Below are positions 54,389-63,326 of a DNA stretch of 64,000 nucleotides, piece after piece. The notes under the pieces are model-generated. The model saw only the letters and a list, made by a program, of their open reading frames with translations. It searched no databases and was not told the DNA's origin. This stretch comes from JAWLEP01 sp964553045 (GTDB lineage Bacteria > Fermentibacterota > Fermentibacteria > Fermentibacterales > JCC-6), in the NCBI GenBank assembly GCA_964553045.1, contig CAZKJG010000007.1, forward strand, positions 69,932 through 133,931, in the 5' to 3' direction. A program made the translations under genes and the position numbers. Position 1 is the stretch's first letter; the number at the start of each line of letters is the position of its first letter.

Positions 54389-55577
54389 CGACGACCTCCT
54401 CCAGCGACTGCGACAGCGCCCTCACAGCGACATCGAGCTGGCCGATGGTGATGACGAAAGGCGGCACCATTCGAAGCACCCTCTCGGAGGTATAGTTCGC
54501 CAGCACCCCCCTCTCTATCATGCCGTCCACCACGTCGGGGGCGCTGCACCTCAGCTCCACGCCCACCATCAGACCCATCCCCCTGACCTCTGCGATGGCC
54601 CGTGACCCCTCGGCCAGTTCGCGGAGCGAGGCCATGAGGTAGCGGCCCTTCTTCCGGACCGATTCGAGCATGTCCGGGGCCGAGATGGTCTCGACAACGC
54701 TGTCCGCAACGGCGCAGGCCAGGGGATTGCCTCCGAATGTGGTACCGTGGTCGCCCGGCTCGAAGGCGGAGGCTGCGGACTCCGTCGCCAGCACGGCGCC
54801 TATGGGAAAGCCGCTTCCCAGACCCTTCGCCATGGTCACCACATCCGGTGTGATGCCGTACCGCTGGTAAGCGAAGAAGTCACCGGTCCTTCCGGCTCCG
54901 CACTGGATCTCGTCCAGTATCAGCAGGGCTCCGTGGCGGTCGCACTCCTCCCTGGCCGCCTCCATGAACTCACGGCTCACGGGGTGTATGCCGCCCTCGC
55001 CCTGCACCGGTTCGGCGATCACGGCCGCTGTCTTCGGGCCGACGATGCTCCTCAGGGCGGAGACGTCGTTGAACGGCACCTTCTCGAAACCGCCCGGCAG
55101 CGGCCCGAACTGATCGTGGTACTTGGCCTTGCCCATGGTCACCGTGGCGATGGTCCGGCCGTGAAAGCAGTTCTCCAGGGAGACGATCTCCTGTCCACGG
55201 CCGTGGATCAGCGAGTGCTTGCGGGCCAGCTTCACCGCGCCCTCCACCGCTTCGGCGCCGCTGTTGCAGAAGAACACCCTGTCGAGGTCGGAGAGCTCCA
55301 CCAGCCTTCGGGCCAGCCTGGCCTGGGGAACGGTGTAGAAGAGGTTGGACGTATGCATCAGCCTGCGGGCCTGTTCGCACGTGGCCTCGACTACCGCCGG
55401 ATGACCGTAGCCCAGGCAGTTTACGGCTATGCCGGCCAGGCAGTCCACGTACTCCCTGCCGTGTATGTCGCGGACCACCGCCCCCTCGCCCTCCACCAGG
55501 GTCACCGGAAAACGGTTGTACATCGGGAAGTGAAATTGCCCGTCCCATCTGCGTACGGTTCTCTCATCTGTCTCCAT
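54378..55577 (-). CDS. argD: Acetylornithine aminotransferase ArgD
   Basis: 399 residues of a class-III PLP aminotransferase. It shows CNSGAEAVEGAVKLAR, HGRTIATVTMG, LLILDEIQCGAGRTG and the PLP lysine in TMAKGLGSGFPIGA. It converts the semialdehyde to N-acetylornithine. Its start lies within the end of argB. Confidence 0.93.
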   Translation of the reverse strand: METDERTVRRWDGQFHFPMYNRFPVTLVEGEGAVVRDIHGREYVDCLAGIAVNCLGYGHPAVVEATCEQARRLMHTSNLFYTVPQARLARRLVELSDLDRVFFCNSGAEAVEGAVKLARKHSLIHGRGQEIVSLENCFHGRTIATVTMGKAKYHDQFGPLPGGFEKVPFNDVSALRSIVGPKTAAVIAEPVQGEGGIHPVSREFMEAAREECDRHGALLILDEIQCGAGRTGDFFAYQRYGITPDVVTMAKGLGSGFPIGAVLATESAASAFEPGDHGTTFGGNPLACAVADSVVETISAPDMLESVRKKGRYLMASLRELAEGSRAIAEVRGMGLMVGVELRCSAPDVVDGMIERGVLANYTSERVLRMVPPFVITIGQLDVAVRALSQSLEEVVDGE

Positions 55578-56421
55578 TGAGACCCTCGCCTTCCTCGGCT
55601 CTGTCCTCTCTTACGATCGTCGTGCCCCGGTGGGGCCTGCCCCCGGCGATATCCGCGAGGGAGAGCCCGCCGGCCCTTCCTATGCAGGCAGCCCGGGCTC
55701 CGCCCTCCAGCGCCCTGATGCAGGAGTCGACCTTGGGTATCATGCCGCCCTCCAGGTCCGGCAGCATGCGCCGGGCCTCTTCCAGGGTCAGACGGTCTAT
55801 CTTCGACTCCGGGTCATCGCGGTGCCGGCGGAGGCCGTTGACATTGGTCAGCGCGGCGTACATCCAGGCCTCCAGCTCGCCGGCCAGAACGCCGGCGAAC
55901 ATGTCCGCGTTCACGTTGTAGGTCCCGCCCGACGGCCCCATGGAAACCGGGGAGACAACGGGTATGTAGCCCTTGTCGCAGAGCAGCTCCAACAGCCTGG
56001 TGTCGTAGGACACCAGGTCACCCACGAAGCCGATGTCGACCTTCTCCCCGTTGCTGTCGCGGGCGAATCTGCGCTGCACCCGCGCCGCGGCAGCATCCTT
56101 GCCGCTGAGGCCCACCGCCCTTCCGCCTTCGGAGCAGATGGCGGATACGACAATATTGTTGACCTCGCCGGAGAGGGCCATCTCCACGTACCTGGCCGCC
56201 TTCTCGTCGGTGATTCTGTGTCCGCGGGCGAACCTGCTCGGTATGCCTCCCTCATCCAGCAGTGACCTGATGTACGGGCCTCCTCCGTGGACCACCACGG
56301 GAAGTACGCCGCAGTCCCGCATGGCCACGATGTCTGCGGCCACGGCCCGGCGGCACTCCGGGTCCGTCATGGCGTTTCCTCCGTACTTGACCAGAAGGTA
56401 TTGGCGGCCATTGGGATGCAT
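55564..56421 (-). CDS. argB: Acetylglutamate kinase ArgB
   Basis: 285 residues from the ATG at 56421 with GGAG seven bases upstream. It has VKYGGNAM, VHGGGPYI, GLSGKDA, YNVNADMFAGVLAGEL and GGMIPKVDSC, all core acetylglutamate-kinase motifs. A 41-codon upstream frame extension lies over the promoter and is rejected. First gene of the operon. No N-terminal arginine-sensing helix is obvious. Confidence 0.95.
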   Translation of the reverse strand: MHPNGRQYLLVKYGGNAMTDPECRRAVAADIVAMRDCGVLPVVVHGGGPYIRSLLDEGGIPSRFARGHRITDEKAARYVEMALSGEVNNIVVSAICSEGGRAVGLSGKDAAAARVQRRFARDSNGEKVDIGFVGDLVSYDTRLLELLCDKGYIPVVSPVSMGPSGGTYNVNADMFAGVLAGELEAWMYAALTNVNGLRRHRDDPESKIDRLTLEEARRMLPDLEGGMIPKVDSCIRALEGGARAACIGRAGGLSLADIAGGRPHRGTTIVREDRAEEGEGLNGDR

Positions 56422-56493
56422 ATGCACTCCTCTGTGCTCAATTGTCTGGAAGAGAGCGGAAACGGGAAGGTCTAATATCCGAATAGTATAATA

Positions 56494-56522
56494 AGTATAT
56501 GCTGAAGAGGGCTCCCTGTCAA
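56494..56522 (-). promoter_or_regulatory. Promoter of the arg operon
   Basis: On the minus strand TTGACA (56522-56517) and TATACT (56499-56494) are separated by exactly 17 bases. Transcription would start near 56487, about 65 bases before the argB ATG. No convincing ARG box was seen. Confidence 0.7.
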
Positions 56523-56702
56523 GAATGCCCGCTGGAAAGCGCACACAATATCCGAGGTGACTTTCGCGGCGGCTTCGGCCTGAAGATCATGCCGTCCTTC
56601 AGGACATCGCACATGCGCGGGCTCTTGCGGGAAAGCGTTCCCATGGCCCTTGTGGGTCTGATGCTGGTGGCAGCGCAGAAAGGGCTGAAGAGGCCGGTGT
56701 GA
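56499..56702 (+). CDS. Small ORF with a CxxC motif, uncertain
   Basis: A 67-codon frame starts inside the arg promoter on the opposite strand: MLKRAPCQECPLES, a Gly/Phe-rich middle and a basic tail. The CQEC pair could bind metal. There is no good ribosome-binding site, and no family was recognised. It may be a fragment or non-coding. Confidence 0.25.
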   Translation: MLKRAPCQECPLESAHNIRGDFRGGFGLKIMPSFRTSHMRGLLRESVPMALVGLMLVAAQKGLKRPV

Positions 56703-56781
56703 TCGAGGAAGTAAGCTTGAGCAAAGACCAGAAATCCAGCTTCCCGTTGGCTGCTGGCTTAATATCAGACCAACGGTCCGC

Positions 56782-58011
56782 CTAAACCATACTTCTGCCG
56801 CCCCAAATTCTGGCGCGCAGTACAAGCAGCAGTATCAGACCGACCACTGTTGTACTGCCTGCAAGAAGGAAGGCAGGGGTAAATGAATTGGTGGTATCCA
56901 GCAGCCGTGATCCGATCAAGCTGGTTAGAGCACCCATCCCGAAGGCACTGAAGACAAGGCCGTAGTTCATTCCCAGATATCTTGTGCCAAAAGCTGCGGC
57001 CACCAGCACCGGGAACAGCGCAAATGTAGTGGCATATCCCATGCCCAGAAGCAGCGAACACAGAATGAGCAGCGGCAGATTTACGGCAACCCAGGGCAGA
57101 GCGAGGAACACAACGGCCTGGATGGTATATACAACTGTCATAACGCGCAGCGTTCCGATGCGGTCCGACAGATAACCCGCAACCGGCCTCCCAAGACCGT
57201 TGACCAATGCATAGGCGGAAATAGCCGTCGCGGCAACAGCCGGCGCCAGATTCAGCTCGAGCTCTCCATAGGCGGTGATCAGCCCGATGGCTGTAAGGCC
57301 GCCGCCGATTACCATGGCCAGCGCCAACCACAGCATGTAGAACACCGGCATTCTCACAAAACGCCGCGGAGGGATGTCCTCCACAACTGCCGGCGCCTTA
57401 CCTGCCCTGTGGGTCACAGGCCCTTTGTTCGTCGGGGCAATGTATCCATCGTGAGGATTTCTGATGGTCCTGGCTCCGATTAACGCCAGTACAGCTACAA
57501 ATACCGATAGTACAAGAAAGGTGCCGTCGACTCCCCAGGCGTCAATCATCGACCGTTTGAGGGGCGCGAAAACAACAGCAGCAAGCCCGAAGCCCATGAC
57601 TGCAGTTGATACGGCAAACCCGGGATGATCGGGATACCATTTACGGGCGGTGGGAGCAATACACGCATAGGTTAGGCCGCAGGCGACACCAACGATAAGA
57701 CCGTAAGAGAAGACCAGCCAGATGGGTTGGGGTATTCGGCGCAGCAAGCCGGACAGGGCGTAACCGACAAAAAACAGTACGGCCCCACATGTGGCTACCT
57801 TTCGCGGTCCGAACTTATCCTGGATCCAACCGGCGGGAATCATGGCTATGGCGAATACAACAATCATTACAGTAAAAGGAAGATTTGCTTGCGCGGCAGT
57901 CCATCCCCAATTCTGTCTCAAGGGGACAACGAAGGATCCCCAGGCGTAACTCATTCCGCCCATTAACGAAAGCAGAAACCCGCCCCACAGGATTTTCCAA
58001 CGTCTATGCAT
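56782..58011 (-). CDS. MFS transporter of the oxalate/formate antiporter (OFA) family
   Basis: 409 residues with twelve membrane segments. The N-terminus WKILWGGFLLSLMGGMSYAWGSF, the loop WIQDKFGPRKVA and the second-half YLSDRIGTLRVM are OFA-family features. Members exchange or import small carboxylates. The ATG at 58011 gives the family-typical start; an in-frame ATG at 58068 is possible. Its codons use A/T at third positions far more often than the arg operon, which suggests acquisition from a less GC-rich genome. Confidence 0.82.
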   Translation of the reverse strand: MHRRWKILWGGFLLSLMGGMSYAWGSFVVPLRQNWGWTAAQANLPFTVMIVVFAIAMIPAGWIQDKFGPRKVATCGAVLFFVGYALSGLLRRIPQPIWLVFSYGLIVGVACGLTYACIAPTARKWYPDHPGFAVSTAVMGFGLAAVVFAPLKRSMIDAWGVDGTFLVLSVFVAVLALIGARTIRNPHDGYIAPTNKGPVTHRAGKAPAVVEDIPPRRFVRMPVFYMLWLALAMVIGGGLTAIGLITAYGELELNLAPAVAATAISAYALVNGLGRPVAGYLSDRIGTLRVMTVVYTIQAVVFLALPWVAVNLPLLILCSLLLGMGYATTFALFPVLVAAAFGTRYLGMNYGLVFSAFGMGALTSLIGSRLLDTTNSFTPAFLLAGSTTVVGLILLLVLRARIWGGRSMV

Positions 58012-58068
58012 TACCAGTTCTGCATTATCCGCCCCTGGAATTTGTCTTCCTCTCCACAGTATAGCCAT

Positions 58069-58927
58069 CCGCTTTCTTCCTCCGGAGCAGGAATAATCAC
58101 TGCCCGGAAAATCCCGGGAGAGCTACCTTTCTTATAAAATGTTCCCAGGCTACAGATAACATCAATAATACACTTAGGCTTCTGGCCCAATACGCATATT
58201 CTCACAAGACCTCAAATCCCTGAGCTGATGCACACATATTGCATGGTTTATCACAAGAGAGCAACTCCAGGTAATCTCCGAAAGCTTTCACCGCCGTGCG
58301 CAGTTTCGCCGAATCTTCCGGGTCTGTTGACCAGTCGCTCCTCCTGGAGGATCTGCGACAACTGTTCTTCCCGTCTGCTTCAAAGACAATCGTAATTACC
58401 GTTGCTATAGCGTCAATAATTCTTGGATTCAAGTTCCAAGTGCAACAGTTAGCCTTTGTTGCTTGTTGAAGAATACCTCGTTGGGAGTAGAGTCCGTCCG
58501 AGTGGTGTACGAAGCTCCCGGACGGGAGGACGTTTTTCCCGAAGGGATGCCTGTTTTCCAGACCGCCGGGGAAATGGGCGACTGGAATCCCCGCGTTCAT
58601 GCTCCTTTGCCGAAGGTGTCACGGGGCCTGCGCTGAAGCTCGGTCGGTCGTACTCCCGGGTACTCTATCAGCAAGTCCCAGCTCAGGCAGGCCCAGCTTG
58701 CTGGTCAGACCTGCGGGTATACCCCTCCGCATGCTGCAGAAGGCTTGTGCCGTTCATGGAGAGCCAGCTTCAGTCCGTCTCTCCCCCACGCTTCGGAAGC
58801 TTCAGCGCATCGCCGTCTCAGACCCTCTTCAGGAGAACGGCCTTCTGCTGTCTACGAAATCCCGAGCATGCAGAATGGTCTTCGGGGGAATACGGTCCTA
58901 GTCGGCTGGTGCTCTTGTTGTAATACC
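58069..58927. other. Long stretch without an intact gene; possible decayed insertion sequence
   Basis: Short frames on both strands overlap but none has a start, ribosome-binding site and recognisable domain together. On the minus strand a frame ending at 58202 encodes a Cys-containing tail (LLSCDKPCNMC) that I do not recognise. A transposase-like scrap lies on the plus strand within it. The base composition is lower in GC than the first 56 kb. Confidence 0.5.
58505..58636 (+). pseudogene. Possible IS91/Y2-type transposase scrap
   Basis: A short open frame encodes GMPVFQTAGEMGDWNPRVHAPL, similar in pattern to the G-V-IQT-G...W-PH-HAL segment of IS91/IS1294-type transposases, and ends at a TGA at 58634-58636. 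Flanking frames do not continue the similarity clearly. The match is from memory of the motif only. Confidence 0.28.
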
Positions 58928-59695
58928 CTAGCGTTCATTCCCGTCCATACCCGGCTGAAGCTCCAGGACGAGGGCGTCATCATTATGCCACAGAGTGAGC
59001 TGGTCCCCCGAGGAGTTGAGTTCATACCTGTTGACGGTGTAGTAGTCGCAGTAGTCCTCGACAGTGTAATCACAGTAGGTGATGTTCACGAGCAGATAGG
59101 AATCGTCGTCAGTATACTCGAAGTTCTGAAGGGTCCCCGACTGCTCGGCGCCTGCTTCCGTCCACTGAAACGTCCCGTTCTCATCAATGTGCATGGTGGC
59201 TCCGTTGGTCTGCCACTCACCCGCAAGATGCTGCGGGATCGAAAGGGCTACATTGTGCAGTTCCAGCTGATCCCCCCCGGGGGCTCCGACGGTCAGAATC
59301 GAACCATCGGCCGAGATGGCAACTGCAAGGCTCTGTATATAGTTGTACTGAACCCAGTCGAATTCGGTGTCCGACCAGTCAAGGGTTATGTTGAGCTGCA
59401 GGACTCCCTCGTCCTCGTCGAAGGTGTAGGTGCCCTTGTGTCCGGCGGCAGGGTCACTCTCATTAAATGAAAGCAGCGTGAACTCACCGTCATCGGTGAA
59501 TTCAAAGTACAGCACATCCGCATCCTCGTCTCCGGGCCCCTCGAATGACTCATCGTATATACCAATCCAGTTCCCTGCTATCGGGTCATCAGGCTCACCC
59601 CCGCTGGGCCCGGTTGAGTCACCTCATCCCGACAGCCCCCATGCGGCGAGAAGACCTAGAGACAATACGAAAGCTATATTTCTCTTCCTTTTCAA
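58928..59695 (-). pseudogene. Lipoprotein with TGA in place of the lipobox cysteine
   Basis: The frame opens at TTG 59695 (GGAGAG upstream) with a lipoprotein signal LKRKRNIAFVLSLGLLAAWGLSG. The next codon (59624-59626) is TGA, after which the same frame runs GDSTGPSGGEPDDP and continues open for 230 codons to 58928. LSG-x-GDSTGP fits the lipobox exactly, with TGA where Cys must be; the DOMON lipoprotein at 16506-17039 reads AGCGDDSTGP. The mature part is acidic and beta-rich with internal CDYTVEDYCDYYTV. Either a Cys codon has mutated to TGA, or the stop is recoded. No function assigned. Confidence 0.75.
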
Positions 59696-59989
59696 AGCTC
59701 TCTCCTTACGGTTGCTTATGGATATGGGGTTTCTCCATCCTTCTGACCTTCCGAATTCCCCTGTCTATACTTGTCTTTTCCTGTTTGTTTCCATCGCATG
59801 GAGACGGGTTTCGAACATGGAGACAGATGTCAGGCGGCAGCCGGTTTCGCGAAACCCATGCGGTGCCTTCCGGTCCGCATGGCCGCCTCGACTCGTCCGA
59901 TCCGCTCCGGTCGGTGATTGCGCCATGTGATGCAGGTGGTGGGACCGATCGTCAATTCAGGCGGCGAGTACCCCGTCTTCGTCCGGCCC

Positions 59990-60045
59990 GTCGGCGTTTG
60001 ACCCCGGCGGGCCGATCCGCCCGCTAATGGGTGGGGAATTTGAGT
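59990..60045 (+). repeat. Insertion-sequence-end-like repeat, copy 2
   Basis: Second copy of the 56-base repeat found at 51984-52040, same orientation, about six differences. It lies just beyond the 3' end of a truncated secreted-protein gene, as expected if an insertion sequence once cut that gene. The remaining part of 59696-60224 shows nothing else recognisable. Confidence 0.5.
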
Positions 60046-60089
60046 CGTAAGCGAAACCGCTGCACAGCATCCTGTCCAACTTATCGGGG

Positions 60090-60185
60090 TCATATCCCAA
60101 CGGGTGTCGCATCGCGTTCGCCAGCCACCGCTGACTGCGAAAGCCCTCCGGCGAGTATCGTGAATGCCAGTACGATGTGCCGCAT
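60090..60185 (-). pseudogene. Truncated start of a secreted protein downstream of the RND pump
   Basis: From the ATG at 60185 (AGAGGGAA upstream) a clear signal peptide (MRHIVLAFTILAGGLSQ-SAVAGE) is followed by only ten codons and a stop. The gene sits 39 bases after the RND transporter gene on the same strand, so it was probably the third member of that operon, perhaps an outer-membrane or accessory protein. It is cut off beside an IS-end-like repeat. Confidence 0.5.
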
Positions 60186-60224
60186 GGGTATTCCCTCTTC
60201 CATGGCGCCGTCCGACGCATGTTC

Positions 60225-63200
60225 CTAGTGCAATGTCACATCGCCAGACGACTCCTTCTCCAGCATGGATGACGAACGTGGTGCGACTATCAGGTATAAG
60301 CAGGGCAGCAGGAACAATGCCACCAGAATTTCCATCAGCAGTCCGCCAATTGCGGCAATGGCCATCGGTTGGAGCATGCCGCCGCCTTCCTCGATGTTCA
60401 GAGCGAGGGGCAGAAGACCAACGACTATTGGGACGGTAGTCATCGTGATCGGCCTGAGGCGGAGCGACGCCGCGCGCATGATCGCCTGTTCGACCGGGTG
60501 ACGGCCCTCGGCGCTGATCTTGTCAATGAAGGTGAGAAGAAGCACTCCGTCGTTGACCATCGCAGCCATCACGAGCAGCACCCCGATCACGACGGTCGCC
60601 CCAAGTGGAACACTCGTGAAGTAGAGCAGCCAAACAACGCCTGTCACCGCGAATACGATGCCCACAAAGACAAGTCCCGGCAATTTCAGGCTGTTGAACT
60701 GCACCGCCAGCACCACGAAGGCGAAGAAGACGGCGAACCCCAGCACTGCGAGGACCGTATCTTGCATTTCACCCATCATCTGCGCTTGACCGCCGTAGGA
60801 TACTACATACCCGGGCGGGACTTGTATCGCATCCATTGCCTGCCGAAGCTCGTCGAGGCCCTGCCCGAGGCTCACTCCGCGTATGTCTCCCTGCACGATC
60901 ACCTGCTTGATCTGGTCTTCTCGAACGATCTCCACGGGACCGACGGCACGCTCAACCGTGGCCACGTCGCGTACGCGGACCCGTCGGTCCGCTGAACCGA
61001 TCTCCAGGTTCTCGATGTCGCTACGCGAATTAAGCTGCTGCTCGGGCACGATGACGCGGACGTTGTACTGCTCGTCGCCTTCGCGGAACCGCGTCGTGAC
61101 TGTACCGCCAATCAGGGTTCGAAGCGCTGTGGCGATGTCAGCGGTTGAAATTCCGAGTTCCGCGGCGCGTACTCGGTCAATGGTAACGGCATACTCAGGC
61201 TTCGTCATGTCCATCGAGACGTCGACATTCGTGAAGTGCTCGAGGCGGTTCATCGCCCCGGCCATCTGCTGCCCCAACTCAAACAGAGTCGCCAGGTCGC
61301 CCCCACGAATCTTCACTTCGATGTCAGCCTTACCGAGGTTCCTGATCCCTCGTACCTGAGCCTGCATCGCCATTACCTTGCCGCCAGGAACCTGTATCTG
61401 CGCGAGCAGGGGACGAAGCCGTTGCTGGATGTACGCCTGAGTCGAGAGAGGTCGGCTATCTCGAGGCACGAGCTGGATACTGATACTGCCTATGTTCGCA
61501 ATCTCATAGGTCTGGAGGGCTTTGACCTGGCCGCCCGATAAGGTGAAAGCGCTCTCGATCAGCTCGTCGTCGGCCAGCAACCGCTCGACTCGGCGCAGGA
61601 CAGAGTCCGTCTCCGCGAGTGAAGCGCCGGTCGGCAGCTTCGCCTTGACGAGGATTTGCCCGTCGTCCATCGACGGAAGGAACTCGCTTCCGAGTTGCCC
61701 GAGGGCGATTACGGCCCCGGCCAACACCAGGAAAAAGCATGCGATAACGCCCCAACGCATGCGAAGGAGTCGGTGCAGGAAGCGCTGATATCCGGCAATA
61801 GCGCGCTCGTAGAGTCGCTCAAACCGTGTTTTCCCGGCGACGCGATATCGCCGGAAGACCACCCCGGTCAGCATGGGCGTGAACGTGATCGCTACGAGCA
61901 AACTGATGGCGACGATTCCGGCAATGACGAGGATGAGTTCCCGGAAGAGCAGGCTCGTCAGCCCCGGTACGATGAGAAACGGCACGAACAGAGCGAGAAA
62001 CGTAAGAGTCGCGGCGACGATTGGGCTGCCAACCTCTTTCGTCGCATCGATGATCATCGACTCGGTATCGGCGTCCGGACGTTGATTCCTCCATCGCGTG
62101 ATATTCTCTACGACGACGTTGGTGTTGCTCAGCAGAACCCCAATCGAGACCACAAGGCCGCCGAGCGAAAAGATGTTCAGCGAGAAACCTGCAAGATTCA
62201 TCAACCCGAAGTTGAGCACGAGCGTGAGGGGCAGCGCTATCGCCGTGACAAGCACCTGCCGCCAGCTGCCGAGGAACAGGTACACGACGATCATGACGAG
62301 TATCGCCGCCTCAAGCGCGGCGTTGCGGACACCGTTCAGCGCGGCTATGATGTAGTCCGCTTGATTCTCCACTATCCCGATATCGATCGCCGAAGGGATG
62401 TCGTCCTGTAGGTTTTCAATCCGGTCCATGACGCCGCGCGAGACTTCTACCGTATTCGCATTGGCTTCCTTCAAGACGTTGAGTTTCACGCACGGCCTGC
62501 CGTCAAAGCGAGTGATGACGCGAAGTTCTTCGTGGCTATCCTCAACCTGCGCGATATCTCGCAGATACACGTTTGCGCCATGCTCCGATGCGATGACCGT
62601 CGAGGCAATCTCGGCGATGCTTGTGAATTCCCCCGTAGTCCGAACAATGAACTCCCGTCGCCCCTCCGTGACACGCCCGGCCGCCTGCAAAATGTTTTCC
62701 TCCTGCAACCGGCGGATCACAGTCCCGAGCGACAGACCGTACTTCTCTATCGCGGACGGATCGACGAGCACCCGAATTTCGCGCTTCAACCCGCCGACGA
62801 TCTCCGTACCCGCGACGCCGTCAACAGCGAGGAGCTGGTCCTGTAGCCAGCTCTCCGTCCACGTTCGCAGCCGTATGAGGTCCCAATCCGGGGAGCTGAT
62901 CGTCAGTTGGGCGACGGGCAACTGAGATGGATCGGCCTTGTAGATGATCGGCTGGTCAATATCGGTGGGAAGCCGGGGTGCCACCCGCGCCATCACAGCG
63001 AGAACATCCTGATATGCCACGTCGATATCGACGCCATAGCGGAAGTTTACTACGAGGGTGTACATCCCCTCGATGGACGACGACTCAAGGTTGTCAAGCC
63101 CTTCGACTGTGGCCATCTGCCGTTCTATGGGATCTGCAAGATTGGTCTCGATATCCTCCGGCGTTGCTCCGCGCCACGAGATGTGGACTTTGATCATCGG

Positions 63201-63326
63201 GTAGGTGACGTCCGGCAGAAAATCCACCACCAGACCGGCCAGTCCGTAGATTCCCAGCACCGCCAGCGCGATGACGATAGCCCCGGTCGCGACGCGTCGC
63301 CGAACGGCGATATCGGTGATTCTCAT
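60225..63326 (-). CDS. RND-family (AcrB/HAE1-like) efflux transporter
   Basis: 1033 residues: N-terminal helix, two large periplasmic loops (FLPDVTYPMIKVHISWRGATPEDIE, DPSQLPVAQLTISS) and two blocks of membrane helices. TM4 reads GVLLSNTNVVVENITRW. The paired Asp of the proton relay (VDDAIVVVEN in AcrB, VDNAIVV in many relatives) is replaced by Ser-Asn. TM10 reads AAMVNDGVLLL. It overlaps the adaptor gene by ATGA. It likely exports small molecules together with the adaptor; energy coupling may differ from AcrB. Confidence 0.88.
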   Translation of the reverse strand: MRITDIAVRRRVATGAIVIALAVLGIYGLAGLVVDFLPDVTYPMIKVHISWRGATPEDIETNLADPIERQMATVEGLDNLESSSIEGMYTLVVNFRYGVDIDVAYQDVLAVMARVAPRLPTDIDQPIIYKADPSQLPVAQLTISSPDWDLIRLRTWTESWLQDQLLAVDGVAGTEIVGGLKREIRVLVDPSAIEKYGLSLGTVIRRLQEENILQAAGRVTEGRREFIVRTTGEFTSIAEIASTVIASEHGANVYLRDIAQVEDSHEELRVITRFDGRPCVKLNVLKEANANTVEVSRGVMDRIENLQDDIPSAIDIGIVENQADYIIAALNGVRNAALEAAILVMIVVYLFLGSWRQVLVTAIALPLTLVLNFGLMNLAGFSLNIFSLGGLVVSIGVLLSNTNVVVENITRWRNQRPDADTESMIIDATKEVGSPIVAATLTFLALFVPFLIVPGLTSLLFRELILVIAGIVAISLLVAITFTPMLTGVVFRRYRVAGKTRFERLYERAIAGYQRFLHRLLRMRWGVIACFFLVLAGAVIALGQLGSEFLPSMDDGQILVKAKLPTGASLAETDSVLRRVERLLADDELIESAFTLSGGQVKALQTYEIANIGSISIQLVPRDSRPLSTQAYIQQRLRPLLAQIQVPGGKVMAMQAQVRGIRNLGKADIEVKIRGGDLATLFELGQQMAGAMNRLEHFTNVDVSMDMTKPEYAVTIDRVRAAELGISTADIATALRTLIGGTVTTRFREGDEQYNVRVIVPEQQLNSRSDIENLEIGSADRRVRVRDVATVERAVGPVEIVREDQIKQVIVQGDIRGVSLGQGLDELRQAMDAIQVPPGYVVSYGGQAQMMGEMQDTVLAVLGFAVFFAFVVLAVQFNSLKLPGLVFVGIVFAVTGVVWLLYFTSVPLGATVVIGVLLVMAAMVNDGVLLLTFIDKISAEGRHPVEQAIMRAASLRLRPITMTTVPIVVGLLPLALNIEEGGGMLQPMAIAAIGGLLMEILVALFLLPCLYLIVAPRSSSMLEKESSGDVTLH

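Noticed and set aside
56422..56544. N-terminal extension of argB
   Set aside because: It would lie over the promoter; the ATG at 56421 has a good ribosome-binding site and gives the family-typical N-terminus.
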